The notes: a model not told the origin generated them from the sequence alone. Positions 22,602 to 31,037 are shown, counted from the stretch's first letter. The stretch: 64,000 nt of DNA from Rhizobacter sp. (GCA_019635355.1 JAHBZQ010000001.1:744001-808000), one strand, 5' to 3'. Translations and numbers: made by a program.

Positions 22602-22841
22602 ATGGCCAAGAAGTTTCCGATCAAGCCAGCACACCCCGAGCGGGTGTGCTGGGGTTGCGACAAGTTCTGCGCGGCCGACGCCATGCAGTGCGGCAACGGC
22701 TCGGTGGCGACGCCGCACCCGTCGGAACTCTTCGGTGACGACTGGATGTCGTGGGGGCTCGATGCGACGCCGCAGGAGCCCGGTGGCGAGCGTCCTGCGG
22801 AGGCGCGGGACGGTGGCGCGGAGACGATTCAGCCGAGGTAG
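22602..22841 (+). CDS. DUF3079 family small cysteine-rich protein
   Basis: 79 residues from an ATG at 22602. The core KFPIKPAHPERVCWGCDKFC, followed by CGNGSVATPHPSELFGDDW, is the signature of the DUF3079 family found widely in Burkholderiales and Pseudomonas. C-x2-C-x3-C and a further Cys suggest metal binding. The function is unknown. It lies 65 bases after nrdJ, possibly on the same transcript. Its 3' end overlaps the 3' end of the convergent diguanylate cyclase gene by 13 bases, so the divergent tail after about residue 60 may be poorly constrained. Confidence 0.85.
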   Translation: MAKKFPIKPAHPERVCWGCDKFCAADAMQCGNGSVATPHPSELFGDDWMSWGLDATPQEPGGERPAEARDGGAETIQPR

Positions 22842-23995
22842 CAGCGGTCGCGCCCGGCGTGCTTCGCCGCGTAGAGCGCCTGGTCGGCGCGCTCGAGCAG
22901 CATCGCGAGGGTCTCGCCCGGGTTCGGGCTGACGAGGCCCGCGGAGAACGAGGCGCGCAGCGACGGCACGCTCGGCGACACCGCCTGGGTGCTGAAGTGC
23001 TCGCGCAGGCGCTCGAGCACGATGCGGGCGTTCTCGGCGCTCGACTGCGGCAGCAGGATGAGGAATTCCTCGCCACCCCAGCGCGCCGGCAGGTCGCTCT
23101 CGCGCACGGTGTGGCGCATGGCATCGGCGAAGGCTTTCAGCACCTCGTCGCCCACGCCGTGGCCGTGGGTGTCGTTCACGCGCTTGAAGAAGTCGAGGTC
23201 GAGCAGCGCGATGCTGAAGACTTCGCCGCCGTCGCGGTGGCGCTGCAGGTATTGCTCCAGCATCTCGCCCATGTGCGCTCGGTTGGCCAGGCCGGTGAGT
23301 TCGTCGTGCGTGGCGAGGTCGTGCAGCCGGGTCAGGGCGACCCGCAATTCTTCGCGCTGCGTCTTCAGACGGTGCTTGAGGCGCTTGAGCTGCATGCTGT
23401 TGAGCAGCCCCGTCGGCAGGATGCTGGCCATGATGACCCACAGGCAGAACTGCACCTTCGGGGCGTAGACCTGGCTGTCGAGCAGCGTGGCCGCGCCCAT
23501 CACGACCGTCATGAGCAGCACGGCAAACCAGGTGATCAGCCGGGCGCGCTGGGCGTCTAGGTTGAAGGTGGCCGACGCCATCGACAGCACGAGCAGCGGG
23601 AGCAGCGCGGTGTGCATCGGGCCGGTCAGCAGGTACATCGTGGCCGTCCACAAGAGCGCGGTCACCACCTGCACGATCGCCAGCGACGGGTCGTGGAAAC
23701 GCTGGCTCCAGCCGCTGCGCAGGGCTGCGTAGATCGCCACCAGCGAGATCGCCCGGCTCACCACCAGGGCGGTGGCGACGGCGGCGGACATGATGCCGAC
23801 CGTGGCGCAGTAGTACGCGATGAGCGTGCCCACCGCATATGGCAGCCAGTTGACCAGCGTGCGGCCGAGGTAGGTCCGCATCTTCCGGTCGTGGCCCAGC
23901 AGCCAGGTGAAGCGCTGCGGCGCTGCGGCGCCTGACGCCGGGCTCGCCGGGCTGAAGGACGCGCCGGCAGCGGCGATGGGGTCAAGCGTCTGCAT
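22829..23995 (-). CDS. Membrane diguanylate cyclase (GGDEF), feedback-inhibitable type
   Basis: 388 residues. About five to six transmembrane helices occupy residues 45-205, then a coiled coil leads to a GGDEF domain. The active loop is RWGGEEF. Upstream of it, RESD occupies the position of the RxxD inhibitory site, so product inhibition is expected. DLDFFKRVNDTHGH supplies the metal- and substrate-binding residues. It makes c-di-GMP from two GTP. Its start overlaps the end of the neighbouring cyclase by 14 bases, so the two are co-transcribed tandem paralogues. Both open with a similar segment ending ...FYAALRSGWS or IYAALRSGWS. Confidence 0.92.
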   Translation of the reverse strand: MQTLDPIAAAGASFSPASPASGAAAPQRFTWLLGHDRKMRTYLGRTLVNWLPYAVGTLIAYYCATVGIMSAAVATALVVSRAISLVAIYAALRSGWSQRFHDPSLAIVQVVTALLWTATMYLLTGPMHTALLPLLVLSMASATFNLDAQRARLITWFAVLLMTVVMGAATLLDSQVYAPKVQFCLWVIMASILPTGLLNSMQLKRLKHRLKTQREELRVALTRLHDLATHDELTGLANRAHMGEMLEQYLQRHRDGGEVFSIALLDLDFFKRVNDTHGHGVGDEVLKAFADAMRHTVRESDLPARWGGEEFLILLPQSSAENARIVLERLREHFSTQAVSPSVPSLRASFSAGLVSPNPGETLAMLLERADQALYAAKHAGRDRCYLG

Positions 23996-25184
23996 GCGCC
24001 GCCCTCCGCAGGTCGTGGCTGCCCGTGGGTGGCGCCTGTGTGCCGGCGATGACGCAGCGCCCTCGGCCGCCTTGCTTGGCGGCGTAGAGCGCCTGGTCGG
24101 CGCTGTCGAGCAGGGCGGCGGCGGAGTCGCCGCGCGTGTGAGACGCCACGCCGGCCGAGAAGTTGACGTGCAGGCGGCCGGTCGGCACGTCGAGCGGCTC
24201 CTGCAGCAGGCGGTCGCGCACGCGGTCGATCTCGGCGCTGAGCTCGCTGCAGGTGATGCTGCGCGTGCTCAGCACCAGGAATTCCTCGCCACCCCAGCGG
24301 CCGATCAGCTCAGTGGGCGGCAGGGTGGCTTCGGCGATGCGGGCGAAGGCGGCGAGCACGGCGTCGCCGGCGGCGTGGCCGTGCCGGTCGTTCACCTGCT
24401 TGAAGTGGTCGATGTCGAGCAGCGCGAGTGCGAATGGCACGCCATCGCGCTCGGCCCGCGCAAGGTGGTGCGCGAGCGCCGACTGCATGTGGCGGCGGTT
24501 GTGCAGGCCGGTGAGGCTGTCGTGCGTGGCGCGCTGCTGGATCTGCTCGAGCGTGGCGCCCAGCGCAGCGCGTGTCTCGCGCTCGCGCTCGCGCAGCTGG
24601 GCGATCTGGCGGCCTGTCCACCCCAGCATCAGCACCGTGACCACGAAGCTGGTGTACACGAGGGCCGCTTCGTGCAGCGGGAACACCGCCGGGTCGACGG
24701 CGCACATGGCCGCCATGGTGCCGCCGATGAGCACGATGGCATAGGTCTGCACGACATACGCACCGCGCCCGGGCAGGGCGAACACACCGTAGGTCACCGT
24801 CAGGGCGGCGGGCATCAGCATGCCGGCGTGGGCTTCGCCCATGAGCACGTAGCCGAGCGCATCCCAGGTGATCGAGGCCAGCATCTGCGGGAGGATGAGC
24901 CCGGCGTCGGCGAAGCGCCTCGACCAGCCGCTGCGCAGCGCGGCGTAGAAGCCCGCGACCGTCAGCAGCATCGCCAGCACGATGGGGCCCACGAGCCACT
25001 GCGGGGTGAGGCCGGCCCAGCCGCAGTAGACGACCAGCAGCATGCAGGGCACATAAGTCGCGAGCCCGGTGACGGAGACCTTGATGCTGAACCGCTGCGG
25101 CCCTTCGGGCCCGAACGCCCAGTCGGCGAGCGTGTCTTTCAGGCGGCGTTGGCGGCGAGGGTCGGTGGGCCGGGGCGTGGGCAT
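23982..25184 (-). CDS. Membrane diguanylate cyclase (GGDEF) lacking the inhibitory site
   Basis: About 400 residues from the ATG at 25184; a longer frame begins at 25277 but its extension looks non-coding. Multiple transmembrane helices (about 40-220) are followed by a coiled coil and a GGDEF domain with the intact loop RWGGEEF and DIDHFKQVNDRHGH. At the position of the I-site the residues are PPTE instead of RxxD, so classical product inhibition should be absent, unlike its downstream paralogue. The two genes overlap by 14 bases. Sensing is presumably through the membrane region. It precedes the downstream cyclase in the transcript. Confidence 0.9.
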   Translation of the reverse strand: MPTPRPTDPRRQRRLKDTLADWAFGPEGPQRFSIKVSVTGLATYVPCMLLVVYCGWAGLTPQWLVGPIVLAMLLTVAGFYAALRSGWSRRFADAGLILPQMLASITWDALGYVLMGEAHAGMLMPAALTVTYGVFALPGRGAYVVQTYAIVLIGGTMAAMCAVDPAVFPLHEAALVYTSFVVTVLMLGWTGRQIAQLRERERETRAALGATLEQIQQRATHDSLTGLHNRRHMQSALAHHLARAERDGVPFALALLDIDHFKQVNDRHGHAAGDAVLAAFARIAEATLPPTELIGRWGGEEFLVLSTRSITCSELSAEIDRVRDRLLQEPLDVPTGRLHVNFSAGVASHTRGDSAAALLDSADQALYAAKQGGRGRCVIAGTQAPPTGSHDLRRAAHADA

Positions 25185-25307
25185 GGGCGCAATGCAGGGC
25201 GAGACGCACGAGGCGTCTTCCCTCTGATTTCGGCCACGGCGCGGCCAAGTTGAGCGCGCCGTGGTGCGCAATCTCACCGGAATCGGCGGCAGAGGCGCCG
25301 CGGGCCC

Positions 25308-26375
25308 TCAGGTGCCTGGCGTTGGGGTCGCGCTCGAATCGTCGGTGGTCAGTTCCCACACGGCGATGAAGAGCGCGGCGATCACCGGGCCGATCACGAA
25401 GCCGTTGATACCGAAGAGCGACATGCCGCCGATGGTGGAGATGAGCACCACCCAGTCGGGCATGCGCGTTTCCTTGCCGACGAGGATGGGGCGCAGCAGG
25501 TTGTCGACGAGGCCGATCACGAGCGTGCCGAAGGCGATGAGCCCGATGCCCTGTGCCACCTGGCCCATCGACAGCAGGTAGATCGCGATTGGCCCCCACA
25601 CCATCGCCGCGCCGACCGCCGGCAACAGCGAGAGGAAGGCCATCACCACCGCCCACAGCACCGCGCCGGGAATGCCGAGCACCAGCAGCGCCACGCCGCC
25701 GAGCGCGCCTTGCAGCAGCGCCACGAGGATGTTGCCCTTGACGGTGGAGCGCACCACGGCGCTGAAATTCTTGGCCAGGCGCGCCTGTACCGCCGGGTCG
25801 AGCGGCGTGGCGCGGCGGATGCGCTGCATCAGCCGCGGGCCGTCGCGCAGCAGGAAGAAGAGCAGGTAGACCATCACGAAGAAGTTGACGGCGAAGTCGA
25901 GCGTGCCCTGGCCGACGAGCCACAGGCGCTTGGCGATCGGCTGCGAGCCGCCGGCCGCGCTTTGCTTGAGGCGCTCCTGCACGCTCGAGAGGTCGCCGAG
26001 CCCGGCACCTTCGAGCAGCCGGGTGGCCCAGGCAGGCAGGGCGCTCATCAGCTGGCGGTAGTAGGCGCCGAGGTCGATCTCGCCCGAGCGCAGCTTCTCG
26101 ACCAGCGTGCTCGCCTCTTGCACCACCATGCCCGAGACCACCACCGCGGGCAGCACGACGAGCAGCAGCACCAGCAGCGTGGTGAGAACGGCCGCCCAGG
26201 TGGGCTTGAGCCGCAGGCTCGCCTGCAGGCGCCGGTGCAGCGGCGTGAAGAGGATGGCGAAGGTCACGCCCCACAGCACTGCGCCGAACATCGGGAAGAT
26301 CACCCAGAGGAAGGCGGCCGACACGGCCACCAGCAGGGCGACGAATGCTTTTCGTTGGAGGTCTTCTGTCTGCAT
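25308..26375 (-). CDS. AI-2E / PerM family membrane protein
   Basis: 355 residues from an ATG at 26375; a much longer open frame upstream is antisense to the methyltransferase and is not credible. Hydrophobic helices lie at about 10-60, then a soluble amphipathic segment (about 85-150), then several more helices. Typical family features are seen: LFFLLRDG, a Gly-rich stretch LLQGALGGVALLVLGIPGA, and FGINGFVIGPVIAALF near the end. The family (formerly UPF0118) includes putative AI-2 exporters and Na+/H+ antiporters, so the substrate is not predictable here. It is divergent from the methyltransferase across 78 bp. Confidence 0.9.
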   Translation of the reverse strand: MQTEDLQRKAFVALLVAVSAAFLWVIFPMFGAVLWGVTFAILFTPLHRRLQASLRLKPTWAAVLTTLLVLLLVVLPAVVVSGMVVQEASTLVEKLRSGEIDLGAYYRQLMSALPAWATRLLEGAGLGDLSSVQERLKQSAAGGSQPIAKRLWLVGQGTLDFAVNFFVMVYLLFFLLRDGPRLMQRIRRATPLDPAVQARLAKNFSAVVRSTVKGNILVALLQGALGGVALLVLGIPGAVLWAVVMAFLSLLPAVGAAMVWGPIAIYLLSMGQVAQGIGLIAFGTLVIGLVDNLLRPILVGKETRMPDWVVLISTIGGMSLFGINGFVIGPVIAALFIAVWELTTDDSSATPTPGT

Positions 26376-26453
26376 TGCCCGGGGTGGGCAATCGGCGTGC
26401 CCGCTTCCGTGCATAAGATGCCTGCCGTCGAACCAGCACGGAGACCCACTCGC

Positions 26454-27230
26454 ATGACACGACACGGCGACGGCAGCGCAGGCGATGCGAACTACGGCCG
26501 CATCGGTGCGGGTTACGCGAACTACCGGCAGCCCGAGCCGCAGATTGCCGCGTTGATCCGGCGTGCGCTGGGCGATGCGAAGACGGTGCTCAACGTGGGC
26601 GCGGGCGCCGGCTCCTACGAGCCGCAGGATGTGGCGGTGACGGCGGTGGAGCCGTCGGCTTCGATGCGCGCGCAGCGGCCCGCCCATCTGCCCGTGGCGG
26701 TGGATGCGCAGGCCGAGCACCTGCCGTTTGCCGATGCGAGCTTCGACGCGGCGATGGCGACCTTCACCGTGCACCAGTGGGCCGACCTCGGCGCCGGCCT
26801 GCGCGAGATGCGCCGAGTGACGCGCGGGCCGGTGGTGGTGATGAGCAGCGCGCCCGAGGAACTCGACCGCTTCTGGCTCAACGAGTACGCGCCCGAAGCC
26901 ATCGAGGTGGAGGCAGGGCGCTTCCCGCGCATCGACGAGATCGCGTCGCACCTTGGGGGGCGTGTGGAGGTGTGGCCGGTGCCCATTCCACTCACCTGCA
27001 GCGACGGCTTCGGCGAGGCCTACTACGGCCGGCCCGAGCAGCTGCTCGACCCCGGCGCGCGCCAGGCGTGTTCGGCCTGGAGCTTCGTGGCGCCGGGGGT
27101 GGTGGAGCGCTTCGTGAGCACGCTGCAGCGCGACCTGGAGAGCGGCGAGTGGGACCGCCGCCACGGCCACCTGCGGCGGCAGCCGAGCTTCGAGGGCTCG
27201 CTCAAGCTGATCGTGGCGCACGCCCGGTAA
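26454..27230 (+). CDS. SAM-dependent methyltransferase (class I, type 11 like)
   Basis: 258 residues. The glycine-rich SAM-binding motif I is VLNVGAGAGSYEP (about 44-56). An acidic motif II region (AVEPSASM) and motif IV/V LPFADASFDAAMATFTVHQW follow. This is the UbiE/type-11 small-molecule fold. The substrate is unknown. GGAGA lies about 10 bases before the ATG. The gene is divergent from the AI-2E family gene and is followed by a TetR regulator 80 bases later. Confidence 0.85.
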   Translation: MTRHGDGSAGDANYGRIGAGYANYRQPEPQIAALIRRALGDAKTVLNVGAGAGSYEPQDVAVTAVEPSASMRAQRPAHLPVAVDAQAEHLPFADASFDAAMATFTVHQWADLGAGLREMRRVTRGPVVVMSSAPEELDRFWLNEYAPEAIEVEAGRFPRIDEIASHLGGRVEVWPVPIPLTCSDGFGEAYYGRPEQLLDPGARQACSAWSFVAPGVVERFVSTLQRDLESGEWDRRHGHLRRQPSFEGSLKLIVAHAR

Positions 27231-27310
27231 GCGCCGATCGAGGCGTCGGGCGGGCCCGCGAGGGCCTGCGGTTATTCTTTCTGCCCTCCAGAACAAGACC
27301 CCTGCCGCCC

Positions 27311-27928
27311 ATGCCGCCGCGCACGCCCGCCACGCCCCCGAAACGCCGCACCCAGACCGAACGCAAGCAAGACGCCGAACAACGGCTGCTCGACAGCGCG
27401 GTGGAGCTGATCGGCCGCAAGGGCGTCAACGGCATGACGCTCAGCGAAGTGGGCGAGATGGCGGGCTACAGCCGCGGACTGGTCTCGCACCACTACGGCA
27501 GCCGCGAGGCCTTTCTGCGGGTGGTGGCCCAATCGCTCAGGCAGCGCTTCGTCGACGCCGAGCAGCAGACGCACCACGAGCCGGGCCTCGACGCCCTGAT
27601 CGCCAACGTGGAGCTCTATTTGTCAGGCACCGGCCCGGCCTCTCGGGCGGTCAACGTGATGCTCACCGAGGCCATCGTCGGCGGGGGCAGCCTGCTCGAC
27701 GACATGCGCGCGTTCACGGCGACCTCGCGCAAGTTTTATGCAAACCAGATCCGGCTGGGCATCGAGCGCGGCGAGATGCGCCGCGACCTCGACCCCGACG
27801 CGCAGGCGGTGATGATCCTCGGCATGCTGCGCGGCGTGGCGGCGCAGGCCCTGCTCGACGACAAGGTGCAAAAGACCAAGCTGCGGGCGGAGATCGTGGC
27901 AACGATCCGGCGCATGCTCGTGGCCTGA
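27311..27928 (+). CDS. TetR/AcrR family transcriptional regulator
   Basis: 205 residues from the ATG at 27311. The N-terminal DNA-binding domain is clear: a basic start (PPKRRTQTERKQDAEQ), helix 1 RLLDSAVELIGRKGVNGMTL, then EVGEMAGYSRGLVSHHYGSREAF. The C-terminal half is a ligand-binding domain (GSLLDDMRAF, IRLGIERGEMRRDLD, MILGMLRGVAAQ). It may repress the upstream methyltransferase or the downstream thiolase/DUF35 genes. A short hairpin just after its stop separates it from the convergent small ORF. The ligand is unknown. Confidence 0.9.
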   Translation: MPPRTPATPPKRRTQTERKQDAEQRLLDSAVELIGRKGVNGMTLSEVGEMAGYSRGLVSHHYGSREAFLRVVAQSLRQRFVDAEQQTHHEPGLDALIANVELYLSGTGPASRAVNVMLTEAIVGGGSLLDDMRAFTATSRKFYANQIRLGIERGEMRRDLDPDAQAVMILGMLRGVAAQALLDDKVQKTKLRAEIVATIRRMLVA

Positions 27929-27943
27929 GCGCCGGCGGCTCAG
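27925..27943. terminator. Short stem-loop between the TetR gene and the convergent small ORF
   Basis: CTGAGC (27925-27930) and GCTCAG (27938-27943) form a 6-bp stem with a seven-base loop overlapping the TetR stop codon. There is no T-run. It could act on either converging transcript. Confidence 0.3.
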
Positions 27944-27959
27944 CGGCGCGCGCTTGGCG

Positions 27960-28040
27960 TCACAGCCAGCGCCACAGGTGCACGAGCCATGAGGGCACGC
28001 GGCGGGCGGGGCGGTAGTTCTGCCGAAGGTGAGCATTCAT
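27960..28040 (-). CDS. Putative SOS-controlled 26-residue basic, Trp-rich peptide
   Basis: An ATG at 28040 opens a 26-codon frame. The N-terminal half is basic (MNAHLRQNYRPARR) and the C-terminal half is hydrophobic with three tryptophans (VPSWLVHLWRWL). This is the layout of short membrane-active peptides such as the SOS-induced TisB, but no sequence homology is claimed. The only ribosome-binding signal is a weak GAGA about nine bases upstream. The reason to call it is the near-perfect LexA box starting 16 bases before the ATG. It is shorter than usual gene-calling limits. It may not be translated; the box could instead serve an untranslated RNA or the plus-strand thiolase gene. Confidence 0.4.
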   Translation of the reverse strand: MNAHLRQNYRPARRVPSWLVHLWRWL

Positions 28041-28055
28041 GGGGTGGATCTCGAA

Positions 28056-28075
28056 TACTGTATGAAACATCAGTA
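28056..28075 (-). promoter_or_regulatory. LexA (SOS) box
   Basis: TACTGTATGAAACATCAGTA at 28056-28075 contains CTG-N10-CAG with flanking TA on both sides, matching the proteobacterial LexA operator consensus. It lies in an AT-rich island within GC-rich DNA, 16 bases upstream of the minus-strand ATG at 28040 and 126 bases upstream of the plus-strand thiolase. The short distance favours control of the minus-strand transcript. Confidence 0.7.
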
Positions 28076-28200
28076 TATGCAGCGCCCGCCAGAACGCAAG
28101 GCCTGGCGTTGCCCCGGCCAGAACGGGCGTCGTGCAGGTGACGGCGCGCCGCCCGGGCGCAGGCTTGAATGGGGGCTGACCCATTCGACCGGAGACATCG

Positions 28201-29900
28201 ATGACGGCACGACCCGCCAAGGCCTGCATCGTCGGCGCCTATGAGCACCCCACGCGCAAGGCGCCCGACAAGACCGTGGCCCAGCTCCACGCCGAGTCGG
28301 CCGCAGGCGCCTTGAAAGACGCCGGCCTCACCAAAGACGACATCGACGGCTACTTCTGCTCGGGCGACGCGCCCGGCATGGGCCCGACCTCGATGCTCGA
28401 ATACATGAACCTCAAGGTGACGCACGCCGAGAGCACCGACCTCGGCGGCACCTCGTACATCTCGCTCGTCACGCACGCGGCCGACGCCATCGCGGCCGGC
28501 CGCTGCAATGTCGCGCTCATCACGCTCGCCGGCCGCCCGCGCAGCGAAGGCCTCACCGGCACCGCGCCCCGCGTGCGCAGCGCCGCCGCGCCCGACATGC
28601 CGTGGGAGTCGCCCTTCGGCCTGACCACCGTCAACGGCTACGGCATGGTGGCGCAACGCCACATGCATCAATACGGCACCACGGCCGAGCAGCTCGCGTG
28701 GGTCAAGGTGGCCGCGTCGCATCACGCGCAGCACAACCCGCACGCGATGCTGCGCGAGGTGGTGACGGTGAAAGACGTGGTCGACTCGCCCATCATCAGC
28801 GACCCGCTGCATCGGCTCGACTGCTGCGTGGTGAGCGACGGCGGCGGTGCGCTCATCGTGGCCCGCCCGGAGATCGCCCGCCAGCTCAAGCGCCCGGTCG
28901 TCAAGCTCATCGGCAGCGGTGAGACGGTGCGCTTTCCGCGCCCCGGCGAGATCGACCTCACCGTGACGGGCACGGCCATCTCGGGCCCGCGCGCGTTTGC
29001 CGAAGCGGGGGTGAAACCGGCCGGGCCGGCCGCTGCAACGTCGCACTCATCACGCTCGCCGGCCGCCCGCGCAGCGAAGGCCTCACCGGCACCGCGCCGC
29101 GCGTGCGCAGTGCCGCCGCGCCCGACATGCCGTGGGAGTCGCCCTTCGGCCTGACCACCGTCAACGGCTACGGCATGGTCGCGCAGCGCCACATGCATCA
29201 ATACGGCACCACGCCCGAGCAGCTCGCGTGGGTCAAGGTGGCCGCGTCGCATCACGCGCAGCACAACCCGCACGCGATGCTGCGCGAGGTGGTGACGGTG
29301 AAAGACGTGGTCGAGTCGCCCATCATCAGCGACCCGCTGCACCGGCTCGACTGCTGCGTGGTCAGCGACGGCGGTGGTGCGCTCATCGTGGCCCGGCCCG
29401 AGATCGCACGCCAGCTGAAGCGCCCGGTGGTGAAGCTCATCGGCAGCGGCGAGACGGTGCGCTTCCCACGGCCGGGCGAGATCGACCTCACCGTGACGGG
29501 CACGGCCATCTCGGGCCCGCGCGCATTTGCCGAAGCGGGTGTGACGCCGGCCGACATCCAGTACGCCTCGGTCTACGACAGCTTCACCATCACCGTGCTC
29601 GTGCAGCTCGAAGACCTGGGCTTCTGCCAGAAGGGCGAGGGCGGCCGTTTCGTGGCCGACGGCAATCTGATCTCGGGCGTGGGCCGACTGCCGTTCAATA
29701 CCGACGGCGGCGGCCTGTGCAACAACCACCCGGCCAACCGTGGCGGCATCACGAAAGTGATCGAAGCCGTGCGCCAGCTGCGCGGCGAGGCGCACCCGGC
29801 GGTGCAGGTGAAAAACTGCCACCTCGCACTGGCCACCGGCACCGGCGGCAACCTCGCGAGCCGCCACGGCAGCTCGACCATCATCCTCGAGCGTGAATGA
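28201..29900 (+). pseudogene. Thiolase-like acyl-CoA enzyme, broken by an internal 530-bp duplication
   Basis: Reading from the ATG at 28201 gives a thiolase-superfamily protein up to GVKPA (about 29022). The frame then jumps into non-native sequence and stops at 29154. A second frame (about 29103-29900) repeats the middle part and completes the C-terminus (VYDSFTITVLVQLEDLG, then GGGLCNNHPANRGG and GTGGNLASRHGS). Removing one 530-bp copy restores a 389-residue protein of normal length. The usual nucleophile Cys segment of degradative thiolases is replaced by STDLGGTSYISLV, as in the SCP-x/Ltp2-type enzymes that pair with DUF35 proteins. The stop overlaps the DUF35 start (ATGA), so these are a complex-forming pair. 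As assembled, the gene cannot make the full protein. Confidence 0.8.
28494..29553 (+). repeat. 530-bp direct tandem duplication inside the thiolase gene
   Basis: Bases 28494-29023 recur at 29024-29553 with a constant offset of 530 and no indels. I count about 26 mismatches, roughly 95% identity, and almost all fall at third codon positions of the original frame. Only three change the protein (Ala/Pro, Asp/Glu, Lys/Thr). Because 530 is not a multiple of three, the junction shifts the frame. Both edges carry GGCCGG microhomology. The synonymous pattern means both copies evolved as functional coding sequence before they were joined. Confidence 0.9.
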
Positions 29901-30298
29901 ACATGAGCACCGCCACAGAACGCATCCTTCCCAGCCCGCCAATGGACGCCGAGGCGGAGCCTTTCTACGCCGCGGCCCGCGAAGGCCGCTTCATGCTCAA
30001 GCGCTGCACCGACTGCGGCAAGACGCACTGGTACCCGCGCGCCGTGTGCCCGCATTGCTTCAGCAGCAACACCGAGTGGATACAGGGCAGCGGGCGCGGC
30101 GTCATCTACTCGTTCAGCCCGATGCGCCGCGTCGACCCGCCGTACACCTTGGCCTACGTCACGCTCGCCGAAGGGCCCACGATGATGACCAACCTCGTCG
30201 ACTGCGACGTCGATGCGCTGGCCATCGGGCAGAGCGTGAAGCTCGTCTTCAAGCCCAGCGAAGACGGCACGCCGGTGCCGTGTTTCACGCCTGCTTGA
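29897..30298 (+). CDS. DUF35 / OB-fold zinc-ribbon acyl-CoA-associated protein
   Basis: 133 residues; starts at the ATG overlapping the thiolase stop, or at 29903. A rubredoxin-like zinc ribbon with CTDCG and CPHC (four Cys) is followed by an OB-fold (GRGVIYSFSPMRRVDPPYTLAYVTLAEGPTMM region; VDALAIGQSVKLVF). Proteins of this family bind partner thiolase-fold enzymes (for example ChsH2 with Ltp2, or BbsA with BbsB). Here the coupled thiolase gene directly upstream is the evident partner. The 3' end overlaps the convergent GST gene by 14 bases. Confidence 0.88.
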   Translation: MNMSTATERILPSPPMDAEAEPFYAAAREGRFMLKRCTDCGKTHWYPRAVCPHCFSSNTEWIQGSGRGVIYSFSPMRRVDPPYTLAYVTLAEGPTMMTNLVDCDVDALAIGQSVKLVFKPSEDGTPVPCFTPA

Positions 30299-31037
30299 GG
30301 GACGCTTCGTAGGGCTCGATGCGTGCCAGCTTGAACGACGGCCGCTGCTGCACCTTCGTCCACCACGCCACCGTCAGCGGGTGCGTGGCGAGCGCTTCGG
30401 GGTTGAGCTCGCTGATGCGCATCACGAAGGGCACGGCGGCGATGTCGGCGATGGAATAGCCCTCGCCGAGCAGCCAGCCGTGCGGGCTCTTGGCGAGCAT
30501 CTCGTCCATCTTGTCGAGCAGCTTCAGCAGCCCGCGCATGGCCTCGGCCTTCTCGTCGTCGGTGTAGGGCTTGCGGGCCACGCGCGTCCAGGCCTCGCGG
30601 CGCTCAGCCGTGGGAATGCGCGCCAGGCGTTCGGCGAGCTTCGCGTCGTCCCACTGGCCGGCGACCGGTTGCATCGAGATGCTCCAGTTGAAGATGATGA
30701 GCTTGGGCAGGCAGTACTCGTCGATCCAGCGCACGAAGTTGCGCATCACGGCGCGCGCATACGGGTCGGCGGGGCGCAGGGGCGGGGTGGGGTAGAGCTC
30801 GTCGAGGTATTCGGCGATCACCGAGCTTTCGTACAGCACGCGGTCTCCGTGCAACAGCGTGGGCACCACGCCGTTGGGATTCATCGCCAGGTATTCGGGC
30901 GAGTGTTGTTCGCCTTTCACCATGTCGACGAGGCGGCTCTCGTAGGCAATGCCTTTTTCGGCCAGGCACAGGCGCACGCGACGCGAGGCGCTGGAGCGCC
31001 AGCCATGGAAGAGGGTGAACGTGTCTGGTGTGCTCAT
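30285..31037 (-). CDS. Glutathione S-transferase
   Basis: 250 residues with an N-terminal thioredoxin-like GST domain. The glutathione-site motif around Ser (GWRSSASRRVRLCLAEKG), NPNGVVPTL with the cis-Pro, and the ESSVIAEYLDE element are all seen. An all-helical C-terminal domain includes SIADIAAVPFVMRISEL. It conjugates glutathione to electrophiles or acts as an isomerase; the substrate is unknown. Its ATG overlaps the stop of the upstream quinone oxidoreductase gene (four-base overlap at 31034-31037), so both are one transcription unit under the GntR-region operator. Confidence 0.92.
   Translation of the reverse strand: MSTPDTFTLFHGWRSSASRRVRLCLAEKGIAYESRLVDMVKGEQHSPEYLAMNPNGVVPTLLHGDRVLYESSVIAEYLDELYPTPPLRPADPYARAVMRNFVRWIDEYCLPKLIIFNWSISMQPVAGQWDDAKLAERLARIPTAERREAWTRVARKPYTDDEKAEAMRGLLKLLDKMDEMLAKSPHGWLLGEGYSIADIAAVPFVMRISELNPEALATHPLTVAWWTKVQQRPSFKLARIEPYEASLKQA

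Noticed and set aside
26376..27296. Upstream extension of the AI-2E family gene to 27296
   Set aside because: It is antisense to the methyltransferase and lacks membrane-protein character. The hydrophobic protein begins at the ATG at 26375.
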